Of a stretch of DNA of 64,000 nt, positions 1-10,108 are shown piece after piece; position 1 is the stretch's first letter, and each line of letters starts with the position of its first letter. The stretch is taken from assembly GCA_037178625.1 (NCBI GenBank), contig CM074140.1, forward strand, positions 682,001 through 746,000. Direction: 5' to 3'. The position numbers and the translations under genes were made by a program. The DNA is from Skeletonema tropicum (taxonomy: Eukaryota > Bacillariophyta > Thalassiosirophyceae > Thalassiosirales > Thalassiosiraceae). The notes under the pieces were generated by a model. The model did no database searches, was not told the origin of the DNA, and worked only from the letters and a program-made list of their open reading frames with translations.

Positions 1-127
1 GTTTTCAATCAAATATTCACTTGTCAGTAAGTAAAGAGCAATGAAAATAAACAATATACACACATGCATGCACATATAACATGTACAAAAGAATTCATCA
101 AAATCAACCAGAACATCATTTACTCAC
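1..127 (-). other. intron of the UDP-glucuronate decarboxylase gene (5' part)
   Basis: The minus strand reads GTGAGT directly after the last codon supported by homology (127-122). Nothing in 1-121 continues the SDR protein, and the acceptor is outside the window. Confidence 0.7.
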
Positions 128-599
128 CCATAGTACTAGTCTTAATAGTCTTGACCGGATTATATTGATAATGCGGAGGACTCGCCGGACAAGCCAAATG
201 ATAAATCTGATCCACCTCCAACAAAATCGGTTGAATCACATCATGCCTTATCAAACTAAAATTAGGATGATGCAACCAATGTTCCACATTGGCCTTCCTC
301 CCCGTGAAAAAGTTGTCGAGTACCACCACCTCATGTCCCTCGGACATGAGTCGATCGGTTAGGTGAGAGCCGACGAAGCCTGCCCCGCCGGTGATGAGGA
401 TTTTCTTCCGGAGTGCATCGGGGAGGCGGACGGTATGGATGACTTTGGGTGTGTGTGGTGTTGGTACGGATTGGGAGGCGAGGAGTTGTTGATCTTGGAC
501 GATTTGAGCGAGGCGTGCCTTTTTGGTGATTTGGTCGTCTTCTTTGTGGAAGCCGTTGGTGGCTGGTGCTGGCCGTTTGGTGCCTGTTGAGTCTGACAT
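128..599 (-). CDS. UXS: UDP-glucuronate decarboxylase, first exon (partial)
   Basis: This exon encodes the N-terminal part of a UDP-glucuronic acid decarboxylase, an extended SDR enzyme converting UDP-GlcA to UDP-xylose. The nucleotide-binding glycine motif [10 protein letters not shown] lies at about residues 72-81, followed by [12 protein letters not shown] and the family signature [23 protein letters not shown]. The ATG at 597-599 is preferred because the frame upstream of it (to 878) has no family resemblance. The exon ends after ATGG at 128 and a GTGAGT donor follows at 127-122. The family continues with TLNMLG at exactly this point, so bases 1-127 are intron and the rest of the gene lies outside the window. 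No membrane segment precedes the SDR domain, so a cytosolic form is likely (inference). Confidence 0.9.
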
Positions 600-958
600 G
601 GTGGAGAGAGTTATTAAATATGGATGGAATGGAGGAGTAAGTTTGAATTTTATGACCAAAGGAATCTCATCTTGGAGTTGGAGTGTGACCAGCCCCTCCA
701 GATCAGTTCTAATTCCTACGTAAAAAGTGCTGTTTCTACGACGATTTTTGGATTTGTTCCACAATGACGACGAATGACGATGACCACACGATGACCTATA
801 TAACCAAACACGCATCTCCCTCGGTAGGTGGCGCTGCTGGAGAGTCGGCATGGAGCGAGGAGCAGAAGCAGCACACAAGTATTCTCTCAGTCATAACCGC
901 TAGCAGTAGCAGCAAACGCACATCAAAGAAGTAAAACCAGTGTAACACTTATTCAAGT
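600..958. promoter_or_regulatory. shared upstream region of two divergent genes
   Basis: This 359-bp gap separates the start codons of the decarboxylase (minus) and the glycosyltransferase-like gene (plus), so it should hold both promoters. A TATATAA string at about 798-804 is the only core-promoter-like element seen; which gene it serves is not clear. The sequence gctagcagtagcagca near 899-914 resembles the start of the plus-strand coding sequence at 980-998. Confidence 0.35.
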
Positions 959-1795
959 ATGCTTTCAGTCATGACCAACGCTAGTAGTAGCAGCAGCAGC
1001 GGTTGCCGCGTAGTGCTGGTGACAGTTACATACTATCCAAAAATATCCGACATTCGATTTCCTCTTGCGCTGGAGTTGTGCCAACTAGCTGGCAAAAACG
1101 AAATTCAAACTGTCATCGTCGATGATTCACCAGACCATTCAGCTGTACGTGATGCATTAGAGGAGGCGGGTAATGGTCATGTCAAAGTTTATCAACAAGA
1201 TAAAGCAATCTATGAAGGAAAAGGTGGTGCGTTGCGTCAAGCAATTTACAGTGCAAGAGAGTTCTTGTTAGCATCGAACAACAAAAACAACTTTGACAAA
1301 ACTGCAATTTGTTTTGCAGAGCCGGAAAAGGTAGATATTGCCAACCACATGGACCTCATTGTTCAACCTATATTTGATGGAAGCACAGATATTGTTGTGC
1401 CTACAAGAAGTGAGGAACTATTCCGAGAAACTTATCCAATTGAGCAATACCATTCGGAGAATTTTGCAAACTTGCACTTCAACTCGCTGGCACGTCAATA
1501 CAAAGGGTTCCAAACAAAAGATGCCAAGAAGATTGATTGGCTGTTTGGACCCTTTGCATTCCGAGCCAGTTTGGCAGATACTTGGCTCAACTACAAAGGA
1601 ACAAGTTGGGATGCTCAAATGATTCCATATGTACGTTCAGTGAGGAAAGATAATAGACAAATATCATCTGTGACAATCAATTTTCGGCATCCAAAGCAAA
1701 TGAAAGAGCAAGAAGAAGGTGATCCAAAATGGACGAATAAGAGACTTCATCAACTGAATATTCTCTTTGATTTATTGGGAAAGGAGTTATCATGA
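959..1795 (+). CDS. glycosyltransferase-like protein (GT-A fold suspected)
   Basis: A 278-aa single-exon protein. After a Ser-rich start (residues 9-14) comes a hydrophobic strand, VVLVTVTYYPK, then VIVDDSPDHSAVRDAL near residue 52 and GKGGALRQAI near 90. This order (strand, Asp-Asp-Ser-Pro, later GxGGA helix) resembles nucleotide-sugar-binding N-termini of GT-A glycosyltransferases. Later segments IVVPTRSEELF, WLFGPFAFR and TSWDAQMIPY fit an acceptor half. No signal peptide or membrane segment is seen. It is divergent from a nucleotide-sugar enzyme gene, which fits but does not prove a sugar-related role. The family call rests on motif impression; acceptor and sugar are unknown. Confidence 0.5.
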   Translation: MLSVMTNASSSSSSGCRVVLVTVTYYPKISDIRFPLALELCQLAGKNEIQTVIVDDSPDHSAVRDALEEAGNGHVKVYQQDKAIYEGKGGALRQAIYSAREFLLASNNKNNFDKTAICFAEPEKVDIANHMDLIVQPIFDGSTDIVVPTRSEELFRETYPIEQYHSENFANLHFNSLARQYKGFQTKDAKKIDWLFGPFAFRASLADTWLNYKGTSWDAQMIPYVRSVRKDNRQISSVTINFRHPKQMKEQEEGDPKWTNKRLHQLNILFDLLGKELS

Positions 1796-1988
1796 TGGAA
1801 TGTGTGATTCTATTTTGGTTGCATGATTACATTAGACAATAAGAACATACTGTTACTATCATTATCATGACAAGCACATATCTACTAGATAGAGACAGAC
1901 AAACATCTTTTCACTCATTGCTGCTTCTTGAGCTCAAGATACCCATGACAAGCATAAATCTACTACAGACATGCAAACATCTATTGCC

Positions 1989-4900
1989 TCATTGCTGCTT
2001 TTTCAGCTCAAGATCTATCTTCCGTCGAATATTTCCAACATCAGCACTAACTGCAGTCCACCACGCAGATATTATCATACATAGTAGTAGAACAGGTGGA
2101 AAACCAAAGATTGATCGATCTCCATTCTCTTTCACAACTCCCAAACCGGTCAGGTCTGTGATCCTATTGATGAACGAGACCAAAAATGCTGCGCTTCCAC
2201 CTCCCCAACGATTTGCAAGAGTGTCCACAATTGGTTTTGCTTCATATCTTGCCTCGGCTGAAAGCCCTCTCCACAAGTTTTCTCTGACGGGCTTTGCTAT
2301 AGCAAAATTGATCACTTTTGTAAATTCATCAATCACAAGGAACATAATTAGATCCGGTGGTTTACCATCCGAGGTCAAGTGCCAATAACCCAACAGAAAC
2401 ACTCCACTAAGACGAATGATTGGCATGAGCGCCAAGGCACCACGTTGTCCAAAGCTATTGGCGATATATGCACCCAGTCCGCTTGCTTGTAATGCAAATA
2501 CAGCAACACTTGATGCAGTATTAATTTTTGCCAAAAATGCCGTGTTGGATACCGCACTACTTCCACTGGATGACCGATTGGCAACCAATTCTGCACGTTG
2601 GAATGAGAGGAGTACTGAGGTTGACGCGTAGAGTGCATTGTAGGTGAAGATTGCCATGAGTAGACGTGAGCGGAGGATTGTCGTTATGCCTCGAAGCAAC
2701 CGTTGTTTGAATGAACTGTCGTCAATCATGGGTTGGTCGTCAAGTTTCTCTGCAGCTTTGTTGAGTGTGTCTCTGTTTCTGTTTGTCGTTGTTTCAGAGA
2801 TGCTATATGATCGATTTTTCCTCCTACCTTGCTGTTGGGCCGCCAAGTTGGCTAGGTTACCACTCGAAAAATTTCCACTTGCAACGCGTTTCATACTGCT
2901 CAGTGATACTGATTTCTTCATTGACGAGTCGCATGTTGAAAGATTTTCTGTTGAATTGTACAAGGATGCAAGGTCGCCTGAGCTTTGGAATCGCATCTGC
3001 TCCTCCCAGTGACGTTGCATAATCCGTCCAAGTTCTACCGAGAGGTTGGCTGAAATTTCTAGCATAATTGCCGCAATGACTAGCAATCCCGACAGATGGA
3101 GGATGTGAGCTGCAAATGAGGCAATGACACTACCTATAATACCACCAAGGGTCCCACCAAATCCAACAAATGCCAAGCGCTTCAATCGTAATGACGACTT
3201 GGATTGTTGCTTGGAAGAAGTAGCAGACGATGCACTTCCAGCACGGGATGGTGACGATCCCGATCCTCCTCGAGTCGGGCTATTATTGCCACCACCCATC
3301 ATTACCAGTCCTCCCCCCGACGATATCTTTGATATATTCCTCTCCTCGGTGTTCTTTCGTCTCTGCTCTGCATTTTCTTCATACTCCATTGCCTCGGTAG
3401 TCACACCCCAAATGAGAGACAGCGAATGCAGTTTCATCAAATGAACCACAAGGAAAAACATGATGTAGATGACTTTGCCAAACTTGTTCACAATGCAACT
3501 GCACGTATTGAAAATCAGCGATGGTATCGACAATTCACGATGACTCTTCAAATAATCATTGACGCTACTGAACAATGGATGTTCCGTTGGTATCCCCAAT
3601 ACACCCAATATCCGTAGGAACAAACACCCTAACAAAATCACTGCCGATTCCTCCTCTCCAAGTTCTTCTGCTGCTGCTCCTCCTCCTGCACCTCCTCCCC
3701 CATCATCGACACCTTTACTCTTTCCAAATCGTTCCACAATCTGAAATCCCAATGCGTAACTCAGCAAGAGGAACGCAAATACCCTATAAAACAATGCCAG
3801 ACTTGTCCCCTGAGTTTCACCACGCGTTAATCCCATCCGTTTCCAAACACGTCGTCTTCGTGGATCAGGTGCCTCAAACAACCAACCAACAGGAACCGAA
3901 CTCCCCAGTGCCAACACCGTCGATGCCAGTGTCAACGCCGGGATATGTGTCACGCCCACAGCAAGAGCCGCAGCATCCCGCATAGGACCGAGCATATAAT
4001 TGGCGCATGTAACTAGTAATAATGCGGTGAATCCTGCGAGGGCTGAACCACCGTGTGTATGCCGTCGGTGGGGTGGGACAAAGTGAGTTGAGAGGAGTGT
4101 GAGTGCTTTACCGGAGAGAGTGTGTGAGGAGAAAGTGTAGAGCGATGACGATGAGTTGTTGTTCGATTCTGCAGTTGTATGATATGCATTGTTGTTGGCA
4201 TTGCTGGAGCCGGAACTATCATCTTCGTAACTTTCATCGACAGATAGTGGGCGATTTTGTCTCGGAGAAACGTTATTGGAATTTGGACCTGATACTGATG
4301 GTACTGAAGGAATGTACAGCTTTGATTCTTGCAATGTTTTGGTTGGTACGCTTTGGTCAGTGGTGGATTGGTGTCTTTGTTGCAATGAAAATACCCTTGC
4401 ACCAATGCAATTGGCATCATTATCGATGTGCCCTTCTGAACTGTTATCTGTCGGAAACGTGTCCTCCCTTGAAAAACTCATTTGCAGAAAGCTATTCTTC
4501 ACTTTTGGAGTAAGAATAAGATTACTCGAACTCTCTTCTAGCAGATGTTGTTCTTGTTCTTGTTGCTGTTGTTGCTGTTGTAGCAGTTCCTCACGAACTA
4601 ATTGTTCATTACTACTCGCAATCGCTCTTGCTGCCTCCATTGCACGCGTGGCCGGACAAGAGGATGGCTCATCATCAGTGTCAGTATCATCCAGATTGAT
4701 CAAAGGGGTCAAATGATCGTCTTCGTCGACATCATTTTCATCGATATGGTTACTACTGCGAGATGACATGCCTTCAATTGATTGCGGTGGCTGTGGCATC
4801 CCCATCCTATTAGGAGAGTGAGATGCAGTATCCAAGAATAATTGACCCTGTTGGCGTGGAGAGCAGGGTGCTAGGAATGACGCCGCATCAGATAGTGGTG

Positions 4901-5162
4901 TTGCGTTGGGCACATCGCTGTCGGACAAAGGTGAGTCTAAGACATGTTTGCCCTCTGCCTTCATGACGATGTCAGTATTGGTACTATTGTCTTCGTTCAA
5001 ATTGACTTTTGCAAGTTCGTTCAGAAGATGTTGTGCATCAGATGTGTCCCCATCACCGCCGCCGCCATCATGATTGTTTTTGGAGGCTACAGGTTCAGCG
5101 AGATCACTGCCATCAACCATATCCATTAAATGAGATGATGACGAGAAGGTTGCTGTTGCCAT
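1989..5162 (-). CDS. multi-pass membrane protein related to ATP/ADP (NTT-type) transporters
   Basis: A 1057-aa protein. Residues 1 to about 370 are low complexity (Ser, Asn and Asp rich, a glutamine run near 194-208) and probably disordered. A membrane domain follows with hydrophobic segments at about 375-430, 455-480, 505-520, 545-575, 665-715, 835-900 and 925-960, broken by a Ser/Gly-rich cytosolic-type loop around 615-650. MLGPMRDAAALAVGV and the C-terminal run AKPVRENLWRGLSAEARYEAK with DTLANRWGGGSAA match signatures I know from bacterial MFS/Npt-type nucleotide transporters (RD near the first helix; ARPxRExLF...YKAKxxIDT later). The protein ends RRKIDLELKKQQ. Substrate and membrane are unknown. 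Single exon; the start is the first ATG of the frame. Confidence 0.6.
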   Translation of the reverse strand: MATATFSSSSHLMDMVDGSDLAEPVASKNNHDGGGGDGDTSDAQHLLNELAKVNLNEDNSTNTDIVMKAEGKHVLDSPLSDSDVPNATPLSDAASFLAPCSPRQQGQLFLDTASHSPNRMGMPQPPQSIEGMSSRSSNHIDENDVDEDDHLTPLINLDDTDTDDEPSSCPATRAMEAARAIASSNEQLVREELLQQQQQQQEQEQHLLEESSSNLILTPKVKNSFLQMSFSREDTFPTDNSSEGHIDNDANCIGARVFSLQQRHQSTTDQSVPTKTLQESKLYIPSVPSVSGPNSNNVSPRQNRPLSVDESYEDDSSGSSNANNNAYHTTAESNNNSSSSLYTFSSHTLSGKALTLLSTHFVPPHRRHTHGGSALAGFTALLLVTCANYMLGPMRDAAALAVGVTHIPALTLASTVLALGSSVPVGWLFEAPDPRRRRVWKRMGLTRGETQGTSLALFYRVFAFLLLSYALGFQIVERFGKSKGVDDGGGGAGGGAAAEELGEEESAVILLGCLFLRILGVLGIPTEHPLFSSVNDYLKSHRELSIPSLIFNTCSCIVNKFGKVIYIMFFLVVHLMKLHSLSLIWGVTTEAMEYEENAEQRRKNTEERNISKISSGGGLVMMGGGNNSPTRGGSGSSPSRAGSASSATSSKQQSKSSLRLKRLAFVGFGGTLGGIIGSVIASFAAHILHLSGLLVIAAIMLEISANLSVELGRIMQRHWEEQMRFQSSGDLASLYNSTENLSTCDSSMKKSVSLSSMKRVASGNFSSGNLANLAAQQQGRRKNRSYSISETTTNRNRDTLNKAAEKLDDQPMIDDSSFKQRLLRGITTILRSRLLMAIFTYNALYASTSVLLSFQRAELVANRSSSGSSAVSNTAFLAKINTASSVAVFALQASGLGAYIANSFGQRGALALMPIIRLSGVFLLGYWHLTSDGKPPDLIMFLVIDEFTKVINFAIAKPVRENLWRGLSAEARYEAKPIVDTLANRWGGGSAAFLVSFINRITDLTGLGVVKENGDRSIFGFPPVLLLCMIISAWWTAVSADVGNIRRKIDLELKKQQ

Positions 5163-6169
5163 TATGCTGTGCTCTGCTAGCTGTGCCTTTATTCTGATGC
5201 TGATGTACTTTTGATGCTCCTCTCCGGTAACAATGTTAAGTAGACACCCTTTTCAAATAAATTTTATACTACAAGATCCCGTAGTAGGAACAGCTTAGGC
5301 GGCGACAACTATGATATGACAGCAATGATAATATTATTGTTCCAATGGAGGAATTACTCTTGATGAGGAACACTCGCATCTACCTAAAATGTCAACATGC
5401 AATTTTTGATTGGTGGGGCGGGCGGAGATGGGAGAGTTGACAGTTGAGAATTGAGCCATCATCCATCAAGTGGAAAAGCATTCTGGAGCTCAAAATAAGT
5501 AGATTATCTTTAAGCTGCCAATTTGAATGCTACAAATACAGTAAGAATTAGTAAGCATTTTTGTTTCTCAGAATCAGATAATTTTAAGCCGCTTTTTCCC
5601 TGATGGCTTTGAAATTGAAGAAGGAAGATGGAGGGGAATGGAATGGGAATGGAATGGAGGTTCCGGCCGGCAGCGGTTCTTCTTCGCCACAGATACCCTC
5701 TGCTATGTTGTAGAGAGTGAAAGTGCTCCATAACAACAGGTCGGTCTCGCTGCACCAAAGCCCAAGTCCAGTATATATATCAACTATCAACTTCCTCTTC
5801 CCTCTTGCTTCTCTTCAACCACTTGAGGTGGCTTATCTCCTGGACTGGCTCACACTCGCTACATGAAGCACATCATCACCATCATACATGCCAAATCACC
5901 TGAGATGCTTCCCAACAAACTCTGTAGCTATGATGGCTCAGTAAATTAGAACTCTATTGGAAAGTAATGAATTTTAGATCTTTAAGAGGATACTTTGCAT
6001 TCTTCAAATGTAAAAAGTAGCCTGTCCCTTTAATGATACTCATGCAACAAACAGATAGATGGTAATGCCCAATATTTCCCGAGAACTTGCTAGAGTATTT
6101 GGTTTCAACAAAACGGATTGAAATGCATCAACAAGTGGGCAAGTACGAGAAAGGCACGCAAACTTATCA
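5163..6169. other. intergenic region, no gene seen
   Basis: About 1 kb between the 5' end of the transporter-like gene and the 3' end of the DUF6824 gene. The first 200-300 bases should hold the transporter promoter. A tatatatatcaa string lies near 5772. Short open frames at 5510-5790 show no protein-like character. Confidence 0.4.
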
Positions 6170-7141
6170 TTACACTTCTGTATCCTCAGCTTCAGCCTCC
6201 TGAGCTGCTGCCACAGCTGCCTCTGTTGCTTCATGATCCTCCTCTGCATTAGTCACAGCCTCGGCAGCAGCTGCCTTCTGCTTCTCCAGATCATTAGGGT
6301 GGACATATCCAGCCGCGGCACGAGCGGCAGCCACAGCTGCTGGGTCGATAGGGGGCATATCCATGGCAGGATGTGGGTATTGCGAGTAAAGTCCAGGCAT
6401 TTGCCCTGGCATGGGTAGTACTACCTGATGTTGCACTGGTACGCCATCTGGGCCCATCATCTCCATAATACTCGGTTGGTGTCCATAACCAGGATTGGAA
6501 ATGGGAGCAAATGTCCCCTGTGATGTCATGGCGAATCCTGGAATAACATACGTAGGATCAGCCCTTTGTCGCTTCAACTGCTCTTCGATCTGTTCCTCGG
6601 GAACACCCGCCTCTTGCATCGCCTCCCGGAGCTTCTCCTGTGTCCTTTCCGAACTTTCCACCACACTACGTGCGGCAAGCTCCTTCAAAGAAACCCCCTC
6701 TGTAGCTGCACCGGTGGCAATTTCATTGGCCACAGCTTTTACATCGTCGGGGGCTGTCACCCCATTGGCATACGTCTCACGATCGTTACGGTTACAATCT
6801 CGTAATGCTTGGCACGTTTTCTTGAGCGCCTCCTTTCGACTGAGTTCCTCCCATGGCCCATTTAATCCACGTGATACCTGTCCTCTTCCCTCACGTTTGA
6901 GGAATCGTCCAGGTGGGTCTAGAGACGCGATGTGATGAATAATTTCTTCTGCAACGGCCTTCTTTTCAGTGGCTGAATACCCCTCACAGTAGTTTTCATC
7001 AGCTCTGGTTGTGACGAGTGTGCGAAACCTTTCATTACCGGGATGTGCAGCAATGTTGACACCTCGGCCAGAGAGGACGTCATTGTCGGTAACGACGATG
7101 GGGGGTCTGTTGAATTGATTTAGTGCGGGGTAGCGGCTCAT
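6170..7141 (-). CDS. DUF6824-domain protein (diatom-expanded family)
   Basis: A 323-aa protein with a DUF6824-like domain at residues about 16-115. The hallmark is NDVLSGRGVNIAAHPGNERFR, followed by YCEGYSATEKKAVAEEIIHHI and a PPGRFLKREG stretch ending in WEELSRKEALKKTCQALRD. The domain family is common in diatoms and its function is unknown; many members look like nuclear regulators (inference). Residues 150-195 are a Glu/Arg-rich helix, 200-265 are Pro/Met/Gly rich, and the C-terminus (270-323) is an Ala/Glu-rich helix. Single exon. The start is the first ATG, just upstream of MSRYPALNQFNRPPIVVTD. Confidence 0.75.
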   Translation of the reverse strand: MSRYPALNQFNRPPIVVTDNDVLSGRGVNIAAHPGNERFRTLVTTRADENYCEGYSATEKKAVAEEIIHHIASLDPPGRFLKREGRGQVSRGLNGPWEELSRKEALKKTCQALRDCNRNDRETYANGVTAPDDVKAVANEIATGAATEGVSLKELAARSVVESSERTQEKLREAMQEAGVPEEQIEEQLKRQRADPTYVIPGFAMTSQGTFAPISNPGYGHQPSIMEMMGPDGVPVQHQVVLPMPGQMPGLYSQYPHPAMDMPPIDPAAVAAARAAAGYVHPNDLEKQKAAAAEAVTNAEEDHEATEAAVAAAQEAEAEDTEV

Positions 7142-7806
7142 GATGGATGTGTTGCTAGTGGTGTGTGTGTTTTGAAGAGAAAGTTAATTGACTGCCTTGG
7201 AGACTTGAGTGTTATTATTCTGAACGATTCAGGTGTATTTGAACATTCATAGGATGTGAAGATGTTTCAACCCCAATGAAATGTATGAAGCACAGTGATG
7301 ATCATGTCATGCCAGCAGGAGAGGCAAAATAATCATTGAGGTGCACCGTCAAGTCCCGACATAAGATGTGGAGCCGTGCCGCAGAGGATAGAGAAGCAGA
7401 TCAAAGAAAAGAATGATAATGGTGAGCATAAAATAAGTGTATTAGGGATGAGGCGGTTATCTACCAAGGAGGCTGCGCCATCGTTCCTCTTCAAATCAAT
7501 TCAAAAGCTTACCTCAATCCTAACAGAGGAATTGGTTTTTATGATGGGAGGAACTCGTGGGCAACGGCGGCGATTAGCGAATTCCTCCAATTTTTGGGCG
7601 TTTGCATGCAGGCCTTGACTTGATTTGAATACTCGTAGGAAATTCCTACTTGTAATATCGTAGATAGCCCTGTGGATCTTCCGGGAAGGAAAAGAGAGAT
7701 AGGGGGAAAGATTCTCTCAGGATGGACAGACCATCGGATTGTGGAGCGTTGGCCTTTCGATTCGCCCAACGATACAGCATTGCATTGCACTGCAAACATT
7801 TCCACC
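7142..7806. other. divergent promoter region (DUF6824 / ATP synthase alpha)
   Basis: A 665-bp gap between divergent start codons. It should contain both promoters; no convincing TATA box or other motif could be fixed by eye. Short frames here have no recognisable product. Confidence 0.4.
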
Positions 7807-9949
7807 ATGATGAACAGAGCCGTAGCAACACTAGCAAAGAGGGCGGCACTTGCTGCTGGACCACAGGTGAGATATAATTATTTCTGGAGAGGATGATGGC
7901 AATTTTCGTGGTGCAATTTGGAGTACAAAAACCCTATGCTGAATGGTGACAAAATGCGGGGAACCATAAAACATTGTAACCGCCGCTGCCAATGAAAAAG
8001 GGGGTGTTGGCTTTTTCTTCGCCGCAATGCTACCATTCATTGACTATATGATAATTATTACGGAGATGCACTTCATTCCATTATTATTATTATTTTGGTT
8101 GGGTCCTCGGTCTGTTTTTCAGCTGTGGGGAGAGAACTGCACTTGCATTCGCAGGCGGCGTTGTGGCGTTGGGGGAAGACCCGGCCTCATCAGAGGAAAA
8201 TATTCACCCACGTCCTCTGGAATGCCTGATAATATTATTCAATAAATGCAACATGTCTGCTGGGGCCGAGGGGCGTCTGAAAAGGCAATAGCACCGAATG
8301 ACCGTGGCAAAACAATTTATTTTATCTTAATTATTTTTCTCACATAATATGTGTCCTCTTTCACCCACCCATTAAATAATAAACAGGCGGCCCGTGTCAG
8401 CGGTGCCATCGCCCGTCGTTCCATGGCCTCCCAAACCCTTGAACTCTCCTCCTACCTTGAGTCCAAAATCAGCGCCACCGCTGGAGAAGACACCGCCGTC
8501 AAGTATGCCGAGACTGGATCCGTCATTTCCGTAGGAGATGGTATTGCCCGCGTTTACGGACTTGCCAATGTCCAAGCCGGAGAGATGGTTGTGTTCGCCT
8601 GCGGTCTTCGCGGGATGGCTCTTAACTTGGAAGAGGACAATGTGGGAGTTGTGATTTTCGGTGACGATCGTGATATTCTTGAGGGAGACACCGTCAAGCG
8701 TACTGGTGCCATTGTGGATGTTCCCGTCGGACCTGAACTTTTGGGACGTGTTGTTGATGGTATTGGACAGCCCATTGATGGTGGTGCAAGTTTGGACAAC
8801 TGCAAGCGCTCTCGTGCTGAGGTTAAGGCCCCCGGAATTATCCCGCGTGAGTCTGTGTCCGAGCCTATGCTTACCGGGCTTAAGGCTGTGGATGCCCTTA
8901 TCCCCATTGGACGTGGACAGCGTGAATTGATTATTGGTGATCGTCAGACTGGTAAGACTGCCATTGCTATTGATACCATCATTAACCAAAAGACCAAGAA
9001 GGACCCCCTTGCCTGTATCTACGTTGGTGTTGGACAGAAGCGATCCACCATTGCTCAGCTTGTTGGACAGCTCGATGATAAGGAGGCCATGGACAACTGC
9101 ATCGTTGTTGCCGCCACTGCCTCCGACTCTGCTCCTCTTCAGTTCTTGGCTCCTTACACTGGTGCCGCTATGGGAGAATACTTCCGTGACAACGGCAAGC
9201 ACGCTGTGATCTTCTATGACGATCTCTCCAAGCAGGCTGTTGCCTACCGTCAAATGTCTTTGCTTCTCCGTCGTCCTCCTGGTCGTGAGGCTTACCCCGG
9301 TGACGTTTTCTACCTCCACTCTCGTCTTCTCGAGCGTGCCGCCAAGATGCACACCAAGCTCGGAGGAGGATCCTTGACTGCTCTTCCCGTCATTGAGACC
9401 CAAGCCGGAGATGTGTCCGCCTACATTCCTACCAATGTGATTTCTATTACTGATGGACAGATTTTCTTGGAGTCTGAGTTGTTCTACCAAGGTCAGCGCC
9501 CTGCCATTTCTGTCGGTCTTTCCGTGTCACGTGTCGGTTCCGCCGCTCAGTACAAGGCCACCAAGGCTGTTGCCGGTACCATGAAGCTTGAGCTTGCCCA
9601 ATACCGTGAGGTTGCTGCTTTCGCCAAGTTCGGATCTGATCTTGATGCTGCCACTCAGCAACAGTTGAACCGTGGAGTCCGTCTTTATGAACTCCTCAAG
9701 CAGGGACAATACGAGCCCTATGAGCCAGAGGAAGTTGTCGCTTCTCTCTTCATTGGAGTTAAGGGATACTGCGATAGGATCGATGTTGAACACGTGCAAG
9801 CTTTCGAGGAGGCTTTCGTTAATCACATGAAGGGAGCTCACGCGTCAGTTCTCAAGGAAATTGTTGATGCTGGATATGCCCTTACCGAGGGATCCGAGAA
9901 GAAGCTTCACGAGATTGCCGAAGATTTCACCACCGGCTTCTCTCCTTAA
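7807..9949 (+). CDS. ATP1: mitochondrial ATP synthase F1 subunit alpha (nuclear gene, one intron)
   Basis: Exon 1 (7807-7866) encodes [21 protein letters not shown] 520-bp GT-AG intron (7867-8386) follows in phase 0, and exon 2 (8387-9949) continues [16 protein letters not shown] into the mature protein, giving 540 aa. The first roughly 40 residues are Ala/Arg/Ser rich with no acid, as expected of a mitochondrial targeting peptide. The Walker A motif GDRQTGKTA is at 8939-8965. Family landmarks include [66 protein letters not shown] and [15 protein letters not shown]. It forms the alpha3/beta3 catalytic head of F1. Codons ending in T or C dominate (GGT/GGA, CTT, GTT), unlike the neighbouring low-complexity genes, which suggests high expression. 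An open frame entering from 8351 through the intron end is not the true start. Confidence 0.97.
7867..8386 (+). other. intron of the ATP synthase alpha gene
   Basis: The donor is CAG|GTGAGA at 7867 and the acceptor AAACAG|GCGG at 8386, joining codons in phase 0. The 3' third is T-rich. At 520 bp it is longer than the other introns seen here (86 and 107 bp) and separates the targeting peptide from the catalytic protein. Confidence 0.85.
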
Positions 9950-10108
9950 ATAGATTTGTATGAGAGTCAGTGACTTTGTTGACAATGGATCGCTCTGTTT
10001 CTGGTAAATGTCGTTATTAGAAACCCACGAATGTAGAAATAAATATACTGGTGTGGATTCAAAGGAATTAATTACACTTTAAACCCAACTCAGTTAGTTG
10101 CCATGGTA

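Noticed and set aside
8372..9490. Long antisense frame (372 codons) opposite ATP synthase alpha
   Set aside because: Shadow of a strongly codon-biased gene; composition (Ser, Gly, Asn, Leu) is that of reversed ATP synthase codons.
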